Made by a program: the position numbers and the translations under genes. Positions 9,859 through 19,912 of a stretch of DNA of 64,000 nucleotides are shown piece by piece; positions within the stretch are counted from its first letter, which is position 1; each line of letters starts with the position of its first letter. The stretch lies in the NCBI RefSeq assembly GCF_012275375.1, contig NZ_JAAZQJ010000008.1, positions 124,001 through 188,000 of the forward strand, written 5' to 3'. This DNA is from Dyella sp. SG609. GTDB taxonomy: Bacteria > Pseudomonadota > Gammaproteobacteria > Xanthomonadales > Rhodanobacteraceae. The notes under the pieces were generated by a model. It searched no databases. It was not told the origin of the DNA and saw only the letters and a list, made by a program, of their open reading frames with translations.

Positions 9859-12800
9859 TTGATCGCCGGCTGGCTGCTGCTGCTTGCGTCGCTGCTCTAT
9901 GTGGGCCTGCTGTTCGTGGTGGCTTATGCCGGCGATCGCCGGCCGCTGTATCCGCGCCAGCCGAAGCTGCGCCCGATCGTCTACAGCCTGGCCCTCGCGG
10001 TCTACTGCTCGTCGTGGACGTTCTATGGCGCCGTCGGTACGGCGGCGCGCGAAGGGCTGGGCTATCTGCCCATTTACCTGGGCCCGGCGCTGCTGTTCGT
10101 GTGCGGCTTCGGCCTGATGCGCCGGCTTGCGCTCATCGCGCGCCAGCGCAACATCACTTCGATCGCCGACTTCATCGGCGCGCGTTTCGGCAAGTCGCAC
10201 GCGCTGGCCGCGACGGTAGCGTTGATCGCGGTGATCGCCATCGTTCCCTACCTGGCCCTGCAGTTCAAAGCGGTGTCGATGTCGTACGCCGCGCTCGGCG
10301 GCGGCGCCTCGCAGTTCGGGGACAGTGCCCTATGGTGCGCGATCCTGCTGGCCACCTTCGCCATCCTGTTCGGCACGCGCACCATCGACGCCACCGAACA
10401 CCATCACGGCATGATGCTGGCCATCGCGCTGGAATCGCTGATCAAACTAGCCGCCTTCGCCGCGCTGGCGGTCTACGCGCTGTGGCGCGGACCGGGACTC
10501 GAAGCCACCGTCGCGCTTCCGGTACAGCAGTTCGCCGACGGCATCTCGCCCGGCTTTCTCGCGCAGACCTTGCTGGCCTTCTGCGCCATGTTCTGCCTGC
10601 CGCGCCAGTTCCAGATCGGCGTGGTGGAGTGCGAAGACCCGAACGATCTCTATCGGGCACGCTGGATGTTCCCGCTCTACATGCTGATCGTCAGCGTGGC
10701 GGTGATCCCCATCGTCGCCGCCGGCCTGCGCCTGCCGATGGTGAGCCACGGCATCGCCGACGCCTGGGTGCTGAACCTGCCGCTGGCCCACGGCGACCGC
10801 GGCATGGCGCTGCTCGCCTTTATCGGCGGCTTCTCCGCGGCCACCGGCATGGTGATCGTCTCGTCGGTCGCGCTGTCGACCATGATCAGCAACGACCTGG
10901 TGATGCCGGCGCTGCTGCGTATCCGCCGGTTGCAGCTGGAGCAGCGCAGCGACCTGTCCCAGCTCGTGCTGCTGGTGCGGCGCATCGCCATCGTCGGACT
11001 CGCCTGCATGGCGTACCTGTATTACCGCGTGGCGGCGGATGCCGCGAATCTGGCGGCGACCGGCCTGCTGGCCTTCGCCGCGGTCGCGCAGTTCGCGCCG
11101 GCGATCGTGTCGGCGCTGTATTGGCGCGGCGCCAGCCGCCGCGGCGTGGCGACCGGTCTGCTCGCCGGCTTCGGCGTGTGGATCTACACCTTGCTGATTC
11201 CGGCCACCAATCCCAATGCAAGCTGGCTGCAGCAAGGCCCGCTGGGCCTCAGCTGGCTGCAGCCGCAGGCGCTGTTTCATCTCAACGGCTGGGACCCGGT
11301 GATGCACGGCACGTTCTGGTCGCTGCTGGCCAACGTAGGCTGCCTGGTGTTTATCTCGCTGCGCTTCCGCCCCAGCCTGGAGGAGCGCCTGCACGCGGCG
11401 ATGTTTATCGAACCCTATGCGGTGGACCGCGGCAGCGTCGGCGACTGGCGCGGCCGTGTAGCGGTGGCGGACCTGCGCACCATCGCCGAACGTATCGTCG
11501 GCGAACGCAGCAGCCAGCGCGCGTTCGAGGAATACGGCGAACGCCGCGGCCGTCCGCTGGCGCCGAGCGAATCGGCCGATCGCGCGCTGATCCAGTACAC
11601 CGAGCGTCTGCTCGCGGCGGCGGTCGGCGCGGCCAGCGCGCGTCGCATCCTGATGGGCGCGCTGTCCGGCTCCGGCCTGGACATCGCCGAAGCCATGGCC
11701 TTGATGGACGAAGCCTCGCAGGAACTGCGCTTCAACCGCGAGCTGCTCTCCACCACCTTGGAAAACGTATCGCAGGGCATCAGCGTGGTCGACGCGGGCA
11801 TGCGGCTGGTGGCATGGAACCGGCGCTACCTGGAGCTGTTCGACTATCCCGACGGCATGGTCTACGTCGGCGTGCCGGTGGCGGACCTGATCCGCTGGAA
11901 CGCCGAGCACGGCGAGCTGGGCCCGGGCGAAGTCGAGGAACACGTGACCAAGCGCATCGCTTACATGCGCGCCGGCATACCGCATCTGTTCCAGCGCGTG
12001 CGCTCCGACGGCACCGTGATCGAGATGCGCGGCCGAGCGTTGCCAGGCGGCGGCTACGTCACCACCTATACGGACGTCACCGCCTACAAGCAGGCCGAGC
12101 AGGCGTTGATCGACGTCAACGAAACGCTGGAGCAGCGCGTCGGCCAGCGCACCGCGGAACTGAGCGAAGCGCTGGCCGCTACCGCGCTCGCGCGCCGCGA
12201 GGCGGAAGCGGCCAACGCTTCCAAGACCCGTTTCCTCGCCGCCGCCAGCCACGACCTGCTGCAGCCGCTGAACGCCGCGCGGCTGTTCACCTCGGCGCTG
12301 CGCCAGCATCCGGGCCTCGATCAGGATGCCGCGCAGCTCGCCGAGCGCATCGACGCCTCGTTCCGCTCCGCCGAAGATCTGCTCGATGCTTTGCTCGACA
12401 CGTCGCGCCTGGATGCCGGCAGCTATCGCCCCGACGTCGGCAGCTTCGCCCTGGCCGATCTGTTCGATTCGCTGAAGGCGCAGTTCGCGGTGATCGCGGA
12501 ACAGCGCGGCCTGCAGCTGCGCATCGTGCCGACGCGGCTGGCCGTGCGCAGCGATCCCCAGCTGCTGCGCCGCATCCTGCAGAACTTCATTTCCAATGCG
12601 CTGCGCTACACCCGCAGCGGCGGCGTGCTGCTCGGCGCGCGGCGCACCGGCGGCGAAGTTCGCATCGAGGTGTGGGATACGGGCCCTGGCATCGCCGAGG
12701 AACAGCGTGCGCGCATCTTCGACGAGTTCCAGCGGCTGGACCGTCCCTCGCCGTGGGGCGAGAAAGGCCTGGGACTGGGCCTGTCGATCTGCGACCGCAT

Positions 12801-13314
12801 CGCCCACATCCTCGACCATCGCCTGGAGCTCTCCTCCCGCGTTGACCACGGCAGCCGCTTCGCCGTCGCCGTGCCGCGCGTGCATACGCTGCCGCCGCGC
12901 CGCCGCACCGTCACGCAGCCGGCCATGGCGGTCGAGCGCCTGCCGCTGACGGTACTGTGCCTGGACAACGACTCGTCCATTCTCGACGGCATGCGCGCCC
13001 TGCTCACGCGCTGGGGCGTGGACTGCCGCGTCGCGCTCGACGTGCAGCAGGCCGAACAGCAGCTGCGCGGCGGCGGCATCGACATGATTCTCGCCGACTA
13101 CCATCTGGCCGAAGACATGAACGGCCTGCAGGCCCTGCAGTACCTGCGCGGCACGCTGGGCGACCTGCCGCCGGTGGCGATGATTACCGCCGACGGCAGC
13201 AGTGAACTGAAACAGCGTGCGCGACTGCTCGGCTATCCCTTGCTGCACAAGCCGGTGCGTCCGGCGGCCTTGCGCGCCTTGCTCAGCGCGCGCGTGCGCA
13301 AGGTCAGCGCGTAA
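9859..13314 (+). CDS. crbS: Transporter-like hybrid sensor histidine kinase CrbS
   Basis: This is a fusion of a sodium/solute-symporter-like membrane domain with a hybrid kinase; in Vibrio and Pseudomonas CrbS/CrbR senses acetate-related metabolism and activates acs. With the TTG at 9859 it has 1151 residues. Order: about 13 membrane helices (to about residue 500), a linker, a PAS-like domain (about 615-740, ISVVDAGMRLVAWNRRYLEL), HisKA with phospho-acceptor H798 in AAASHDLLQPLN, ATPase with QNFISNALRYT, WDTGPGIAE and GLGLGLSIC, and a receiver domain with D1080 (LADYHL) and lysine in LHKPVRP. It converges on crbR with a 3-bp gap. Confidence 0.9.
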   Translation: MIAGWLLLLASLLYVGLLFVVAYAGDRRPLYPRQPKLRPIVYSLALAVYCSSWTFYGAVGTAAREGLGYLPIYLGPALLFVCGFGLMRRLALIARQRNITSIADFIGARFGKSHALAATVALIAVIAIVPYLALQFKAVSMSYAALGGGASQFGDSALWCAILLATFAILFGTRTIDATEHHHGMMLAIALESLIKLAAFAALAVYALWRGPGLEATVALPVQQFADGISPGFLAQTLLAFCAMFCLPRQFQIGVVECEDPNDLYRARWMFPLYMLIVSVAVIPIVAAGLRLPMVSHGIADAWVLNLPLAHGDRGMALLAFIGGFSAATGMVIVSSVALSTMISNDLVMPALLRIRRLQLEQRSDLSQLVLLVRRIAIVGLACMAYLYYRVAADAANLAATGLLAFAAVAQFAPAIVSALYWRGASRRGVATGLLAGFGVWIYTLLIPATNPNASWLQQGPLGLSWLQPQALFHLNGWDPVMHGTFWSLLANVGCLVFISLRFRPSLEERLHAAMFIEPYAVDRGSVGDWRGRVAVADLRTIAERIVGERSSQRAFEEYGERRGRPLAPSESADRALIQYTERLLAAAVGAASARRILMGALSGSGLDIAEAMALMDEASQELRFNRELLSTTLENVSQGISVVDAGMRLVAWNRRYLELFDYPDGMVYVGVPVADLIRWNAEHGELGPGEVEEHVTKRIAYMRAGIPHLFQRVRSDGTVIEMRGRALPGGGYVTTYTDVTAYKQAEQALIDVNETLEQRVGQRTAELSEALAATALARREAEAANASKTRFLAAASHDLLQPLNAARLFTSALRQHPGLDQDAAQLAERIDASFRSAEDLLDALLDTSRLDAGSYRPDVGSFALADLFDSLKAQFAVIAEQRGLQLRIVPTRLAVRSDPQLLRRILQNFISNALRYTRSGGVLLGARRTGGEVRIEVWDTGPGIAEEQRARIFDEFQRLDRPSPWGEKGLGLGLSICDRIAHILDHRLELSSRVDHGSRFAVAVPRVHTLPPRRRTVTQPAMAVERLPLTVLCLDNDSSILDGMRALLTRWGVDCRVALDVQQAEQQLRGGGIDMILADYHLAEDMNGLQALQYLRGTLGDLPPVAMITADGSSELKQRARLLGYPLLHKPVRPAALRALLSARVRKVSA

Positions 13315-13317
13315 AGA

Positions 13318-13995
13318 CTAGACCTCGTCGCCGGGCAGCGCCTGCTGCATCGAACCCGGCTCCACCGCGAGCTGGCTCGCCGCCAATGCCACCTGGGTGC
13401 GGTTGTTGACCCCGAGCTTGCGCATGATCGCCGTCATATGCGCCTTCACCGTCGCTTCGGACACGCCCAGGTCGTAGGCGATCTGCTTGTTGAGCAGCCC
13501 CTCGGCGATCATGGTCAGCACGCGGAACTGCTGCGGCGTCAGCGACGCCACGCGCGTGGCGATCTCGGCTTCGTCGTCTTTCAGCGCGCTGCTGGCGTCG
13601 CCGAGCAGGGAATGCGGCAGCCACACGTCGCCGTCGAGTACGGTGCGGATGGCCTGCACGATCTGCTCGCCCGAGCTGGATTTCGGAATGTAGGCGGAAG
13701 CCCCATGCGCCAGCGCGCGCCGCGCCACCTGGGCCTCTTCATGGCCGGACACCACGATGGTCGGCAGGCCGGGAAACTGTCCGCGGATATGCGCCAGCGC
13801 GGAATAGCCGCGTGCGCCGGGCATATGCAGGTCCAGCAGCAGCAATTCCGCTTCCGGGTACTGCTCCACCAGGGCCAGCAGGCTGTGCACGCTGTCGGCG
13901 CAGTGCACGCTGGCCTCGGGCAGGGCGCCGAGCACCGCGCGCTGCAGGGCGTCGCGGAACAGCGGGTGATCGTCGGCGATCAGGACATCGGACAT
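13318..13995 (-). CDS. crbR: LuxR-family response regulator CrbR
   Basis: This is a 225-residue two-domain response regulator. The receiver domain has acidic residues in LIADDHPLFRDAL, phospho-acceptor D55 in LLLLDLHMPG and K105 in AYIPKSS. The C-terminal LuxR helix-turn-helix is LTPQQFRVLTMIAEG, then NKQIAYDLGVSEATVKAHM. Location between acs (same strand, upstream) and crbS (convergent) supports the CrbR identity; known CrbR activates acs transcription. The 88-bp gap after acs suggests partial co-transcription, making a feed-forward loop possible. Confidence 0.88.
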   Translation of the reverse strand: MSDVLIADDHPLFRDALQRAVLGALPEASVHCADSVHSLLALVEQYPEAELLLLDLHMPGARGYSALAHIRGQFPGLPTIVVSGHEEAQVARRALAHGASAYIPKSSSGEQIVQAIRTVLDGDVWLPHSLLGDASSALKDDEAEIATRVASLTPQQFRVLTMIAEGLLNKQIAYDLGVSEATVKAHMTAIMRKLGVNNRTQVALAASQLAVEPGSMQQALPGDEV

Positions 13996-14003
13996 GGTAT
14001 GGG

Positions 14004-14073
14004 AACAGGGAATGGAGAATAGGGAATAGGGGTAGGGTCTCGAAGGGTCTTGGCCAATTCTCTATTCCCTGTT
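14004..14073 (-). repeat. 17-bp inverted repeat between acs and crbR
   Basis: AACAGGGAATGGAGAAT (14004-14020) pairs with ATTCTCTATTCCCTGTT (14057-14073) with one mismatch. Further GGGAATAGGG-like units surround it. In the acs-to-crbR mRNA it would fold into a long stem with a 36-nt loop. It may limit read-through or protect the acs mRNA end. Similar GGGAATAG-type intergenic repeats are familiar in xanthomonads, but family membership is not proven here. Confidence 0.6.
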
Positions 14074-14083
14074 TTCTATTCCC

Positions 14084-16024
<1,941 letters not shown>

Positions 16025-16148
16025 GGAGGGCTCCTGCTGGCCGGGCGCGCGCGCCCGCGGGGATGTGGAAGGCCGCGGCAGACCCTTTGCCGCCGGCGAG
16101 TCCAGCGAGTGTAGCGAAAGGCCGGCAACGCGCACGTGACGGGCTCGG

Positions 16149-16174
16149 TTCGACTTTGGTCGAGGTTCGACCAA
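16149..16174. promoter_or_regulatory. Candidate CrbR-binding site in acs/porin promoter region
   Basis: The region contains TCGACTTTGGTCGA (16150-16163), identical to 4055-4068, overlapping a second inverted repeat TTGGTCGA-GGT-TCGACCAA (16156-16174) that is perfect over 8 bp per arm. It lies 125 bp before acs and 69 bp before the porin gene. Two overlapping palindromes between two divergent acetate-related genes are typical of an activator site. Assignment to CrbR is inference. Confidence 0.6.
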
Positions 16175-16242
16175 TGGGGAATAGGCGGCCGCATTGCAGC
16201 ATCCCCAAGCTCGCTCGAGCCATAGCCTGGGGAGGCACGACC

Positions 16243-17712
16243 ATGGTGTTTACACGTCTAGGCGGCCATCGGGCCGCCGTTGCGCTGGCCATCGCCGCCG
16301 CGCTGGCCCTGCCGGCCGCCGCGCAGGCCGAGCCGCAAGCCAAGAGCAAGCCGAAGACCGCCACGCGCGAGCAGCAGCTGGAATCGCGCGTGTCCCAGCT
16401 CGAACAGGAGCTGGCGGAACTGAAGGACATGCTGCGCCAGCAACAGACCCAGCAGCAGCAACAGCAGCAGCAGGTGGTCCAGGCGCAGCAGCAGGCCGCC
16501 GAGGCCACCGCGGTGGCGCAGAAAGTGGCCGCCGCGCCGCCGCCGAAGGAAACCTTCAGCAGCGCGCCGGGTGTATCCGTGGCGTTGCACGGCTTCATCA
16601 GCGCCAGCGCCTTCAACCAGAGCAAGAACTTCTCGTTCGGCAACGGCCAGAACGCCGAATACCCGATTCCCAAGACCGCCGCCGCGCCCTCATCCGGTTC
16701 GCTCAGCGGCGTGGACATCCGCAACACGCGCTTCTGGCTCGACTTCAAGGGCGCCAAGTTCACCGACAACTGGACCGGCGGCGGCCGCATCGAAATGGAC
16801 TTCTTCGGCGGCTTCAACGGCACCGGCCCCTACAGCGAGCAGCAGCCCGTGCCGCGCCTGCGCCAGGCCTATATGGACCTGACCAATCCGGAAACCGGCA
16901 GCACCGTGCGCATCGGCCAGCAGTGGGAGCTGCTGTTCCCGGTGGACATGGTTTCCACCTCGCTGTCGCACATCGCGTTTCCGCTGGGTTTCGGCACCGG
17001 CCTGATCGGCTGGCGCTTCCCGGGCGTGGTGTGGATGCAGGAGTTGAACCACAGCTCCACCTCCGGTCCGAAATGGCGCCTGGACCTGGGCGCGTTCGAG
17101 GGCAACTGGAACGGACCCGGCGACAACCTCAACTACCTCACCGCGGGCAATGCCGGTTTCCGTCCGCAGGTGGAGGCGCGCCTGCACGTGCAGGACAAGG
17201 ACTGGCTGGCCTTCTTCGTGGCGCACTACAGCCAGGTCAACCTCAAGGGCGTGGGCGACACCGTGCTTACGCCGATCAAGGACAAGATCGACAGCCTGGT
17301 GTGGGAGCTCGGCGGCAACTGGAAACCCGGCCCGTGGAACCTCAAGGCCCTGGTGTATGCCGGCAAGGGCATCGGCCAGGTGTTCGGCGACCTCTCGCAG
17401 TTCGGCGATATCAAGGACAAGGGCGGCTATCTGCAGGTCGGCTACAACTTCACCAAGAACTGGAGCGTCAACGCGTTCTACGCGCAGAGCAATCCGGACG
17501 ACAAGGACGTGATCCGCTGGGCCGGCAAGGCGCCGTTCGCCAATGCGCGCCTGCGCAACCGGCAGACCGCGCTGAGCCTGCAGTACGCCGCCGGCGCCTA
17601 CGAACTGGGCGCGGAGTGGATCTACGACAAGCTCGACTACACCACCAACGGCACCGACCGCAAAAAGCTCAACGGCAACCAGGTCAGCCTGAACGCGCTC
17701 TACAAGTTCTGA
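16243..17712 (+). CDS. DcaP-like outer-membrane porin
   Basis: The protein has 489 residues. A signal peptide ends at about A29 (LALPAAAQA). A predicted coiled coil follows (about 38-90, [18 protein letters not shown], then a Gln-rich run), and then a beta-barrel of roughly 370 residues with alternating aromatic strands ending in LNALYKF, whose terminal Phe is an outer-membrane targeting signal. Periplasmic coiled coil plus barrel is the DcaP-type porin layout known for dicarboxylates. The ATG at 16243 has GGGGAGG upstream. With acs divergent and an MHS permease next, it probably admits small carboxylates. The substrate is inferred. Confidence 0.8.
   Translation: MVFTRLGGHRAAVALAIAAALALPAAAQAEPQAKSKPKTATREQQLESRVSQLEQELAELKDMLRQQQTQQQQQQQQVVQAQQQAAEATAVAQKVAAAPPPKETFSSAPGVSVALHGFISASAFNQSKNFSFGNGQNAEYPIPKTAAAPSSGSLSGVDIRNTRFWLDFKGAKFTDNWTGGGRIEMDFFGGFNGTGPYSEQQPVPRLRQAYMDLTNPETGSTVRIGQQWELLFPVDMVSTSLSHIAFPLGFGTGLIGWRFPGVVWMQELNHSSTSGPKWRLDLGAFEGNWNGPGDNLNYLTAGNAGFRPQVEARLHVQDKDWLAFFVAHYSQVNLKGVGDTVLTPIKDKIDSLVWELGGNWKPGPWNLKALVYAGKGIGQVFGDLSQFGDIKDKGGYLQVGYNFTKNWSVNAFYAQSNPDDKDVIRWAGKAPFANARLRNRQTALSLQYAAGAYELGAEWIYDKLDYTTNGTDRKKLNGNQVSLNALYKF
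16438..16473 (+). repeat. CAG-rich microsatellite in porin gene
   Basis: A run of mixed CAG/CAA codons encodes a glutamine tract within the periplasmic coiled coil. Triplet slippage here would change the coiled-coil spacer length without breaking frame. Confidence 0.6.
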
Positions 17713-17776
17713 TCCGCACGGGCGGCGCACGGGGGTGCGCCGCCCGCCCGGCAACTACATCCGCATGGGGAGCAAC

Positions 17777-19429
17777 ATGGCTACGACCGCAACAGGCGCC
17801 GCGATGAAGGACACCGGTCACCGCAGGGTGATCCTGGCCTCCAGCCTCGGCACCGTCTTCGAGTGGTACGACTTCTATCTGTACGGCTCGCTGGCCGTGC
17901 TGATCGGCAAGCACTTCTTCTCCGGCCTCAACGAAACCAGCGCCTTCATCTTCGCGCTGCTGGCCTTCGCCGCGGGCTTCGCGGTGCGTCCGTTCGGCGC
18001 CATCGTGTTCGGGCGGCTGGGCGATCTGGTGGGGCGCAAGTACACCTTCCTGATCACCATCATCATCATGGGCCTGTCCACCTTCCTGGTCGGCGTGCTG
18101 CCCAGCTACGGCACGGTGGGCATCATCGCGCCGGTGCTGCTGATCGCGCTGCGCCTGCTGCAGGGCCTGGCGCTGGGCGGCGAGTACGGCGGCGCGGCCA
18201 CCTATGTGGCCGAGCATGCGCCGAACGGCAAGCGCGGCCTGTACACCAGCTTCATCCAGATCACCGCCACGTTCGGCCTGTTCCTGTCGCTGCTGGTGAT
18301 CCTGGGCACGCGCATGAGCCTGGGCGACAAGGTGTTCGAGGACTGGGGCTGGCGCATTCCGTTCCTGATCTCCTCGGTGCTGGTGGCGGTGTCGGTGTAC
18401 ATCCGCATGCAGCTGCAGGAATCGCCGGTGTTCCAGCAGATGAAGGCCGAGGGCAAGCATTCGAAGGCGCCGCTGACCGAAGCCTTCGGCCAGTGGAAGA
18501 ACCTCAAAGTGGTGATCCTCGCCCTGCTCGGCGCCACCGCCGGCCAGGCGGTGGTGTGGTACACCGGCCAGTTCTACGCGCTGTACTTCCTCACCCAGAG
18601 CCTGAAGATCGACGGCGCCACGGCGAACCTGCTGATCGCCTGCGCGCTGATCATCGGCACGCCGTTCTTCGTGTTCTTCGGCTGGCTGTCGGACCGCATC
18701 GGCCGCAAGAGCATCGTGCTGGCGGGCTGCCTGATCGCCGCGCTCACCTACTTCCCGATCTTCAAAGGCCTCACCCACTACGGCAATCCCGCGATCGAGA
18801 CCGCCGCCGCCAGTGCACCGGTCACCGTGGTGGCGGACCCGAATGCGTGCAGCTTCCAGTTCGATCCGGTCGGCAAGAGCAAATTCACCAGCTCCTGCGA
18901 CGTGGCCAAGACCTCGCTGGCGAAGAAGGGCATTCCCTACCGCAACGAAGCGGCGCCCGCCGGCGCGGTCGCGCAGGTAAAGATCGGCGACCGCACCATC
19001 GACTCGTTCGAGGGCGGCAGCCTCGACGGCGCCGCGTTCGCCGCGCAGAGCAAGGCCTTCGTCGGCACCGTCGGCGAGGCGCTGAAGACGGCCGGCTATC
19101 CGGACAAGGCCGACCCCGCCAAGACCAACAACGCCATGCTGGTGATCCTGCTGGCGATCCTGGTGATCTACGTGACCATGGTCTACGGCCCGATCGCCGC
19201 CTGGCTGGTGGAGATGTTCCCCACGCGCATCCGCTACACCTCGATGAGCCTGCCGTATCACATCGGCAACGGCTGGTTCGGCGGCTTCGTGCCCACCATC
19301 GGCTTCATGCTGGTGGCGTGGAAGGGCGATATCTACTACGGGCTGTGGTACCCGATCATCGTGGCGATCGGCACGTTCTTTATCGGCCTGCTGTTCCTGA
19401 AGGAAACCAAGGACGTGGACATCGCCTGA
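17777..19429 (+). CDS. MHS-family MFS permease with large insertion
   Basis: This is a major-facilitator metabolite:proton symporter (ShiA/ProP/KgtP relatives) of 550 residues, longer than the usual 430-460. MHS features include SLGTVFEWYDFYLYG, FGRLGDLVGRKYTF and LRLLQGLALGGEYGG. Between helices, residues about 338-449 form a roughly 110-residue soluble insertion with two cysteines (NACSFQFD and TSSCDVA). ATG 17777 has GGGGAG upstream. It follows the porin by 64 bp, so outer- and inner-membrane steps for one substrate are probably co-transcribed. Linkage to acs points to acetate or a related carboxylate. Confidence 0.85.
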   Translation: MATTATGAAMKDTGHRRVILASSLGTVFEWYDFYLYGSLAVLIGKHFFSGLNETSAFIFALLAFAAGFAVRPFGAIVFGRLGDLVGRKYTFLITIIIMGLSTFLVGVLPSYGTVGIIAPVLLIALRLLQGLALGGEYGGAATYVAEHAPNGKRGLYTSFIQITATFGLFLSLLVILGTRMSLGDKVFEDWGWRIPFLISSVLVAVSVYIRMQLQESPVFQQMKAEGKHSKAPLTEAFGQWKNLKVVILALLGATAGQAVVWYTGQFYALYFLTQSLKIDGATANLLIACALIIGTPFFVFFGWLSDRIGRKSIVLAGCLIAALTYFPIFKGLTHYGNPAIETAAASAPVTVVADPNACSFQFDPVGKSKFTSSCDVAKTSLAKKGIPYRNEAAPAGAVAQVKIGDRTIDSFEGGSLDGAAFAAQSKAFVGTVGEALKTAGYPDKADPAKTNNAMLVILLAILVIYVTMVYGPIAAWLVEMFPTRIRYTSMSLPYHIGNGWFGGFVPTIGFMLVAWKGDIYYGLWYPIIVAIGTFFIGLLFLKETKDVDIA

Positions 19430-19450
19430 GTCCATCCGCGGGCACCCACG

Positions 19451-19481
19451 AAAACGGCGGCCATCGCGGCCGCCGTTTTTT
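19451..19481. terminator. Terminator after MHS permease
   Basis: AAAACGGCGGCC-ATCGC-GGCCGCCGTTTTTT is a perfect stem with a T-run on the plus strand and an A-run start on the minus strand, so it can serve both the permease and the convergent small gene. Confidence 0.93.
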
Positions 19482-19497
19482 CTTGCGTCGGCGTTTT

Positions 19498-19722
19498 TCA
19501 GTGATTGAACGGCGACTTGCCGTCGCGCAGCCGCTGCAGGTCGTATTCGGACAGGGTGTCGCCGCGCGAATGCGCGTCGATGCGCGCCTGGGCGAAGGCC
19601 AGCGCGGTGGCGAACGCGCCCACCACGCCGAGCAGCAGCCACAGCCCCATGGCGCCGCCGCTGTGGCGGGTGAAGCTCAGGGCCAGGGAGAGCAGGGTGC
19701 CGATCAGCAGGAGCCAGCGCAT
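19498..19722 (-). CDS. Small two-helix membrane protein, unknown function
   Basis: The protein has 74 residues. Two hydrophobic helices (RWLLLIGTLLSLALSF and AMGLWLLLGVVGAFATALAF) are followed by a charged tail DTLSEYDLQRLRDGKSPFNH. A GAGG ribosome-binding site precedes the ATG at 19722, and it converges on the bidirectional terminator. Codon use is normal for the genome, so it looks like a real gene. No family is recognised. Confidence 0.65.
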   Translation of the reverse strand: MRWLLLIGTLLSLALSFTRHSGGAMGLWLLLGVVGAFATALAFAQARIDAHSRGDTLSEYDLQRLRDGKSPFNH

Positions 19723-19912
19723 GGGAACCTCGGTTCTTGCCAGAAAATGATCGCCGAAAAGATCGCCGAAAAGATCGGCGCGACGCTTGCGACGCTACGC
19801 CGACCCCGGCGCGGATCATAGTCGGCCGAAGGTCCGGGGTTTTGCCGCGCCGCGCACAATCCCCGTGCGCACGCGTCGTAAGATCGCCCCGATCCCACCA
19901 CGGTGACGGCCC

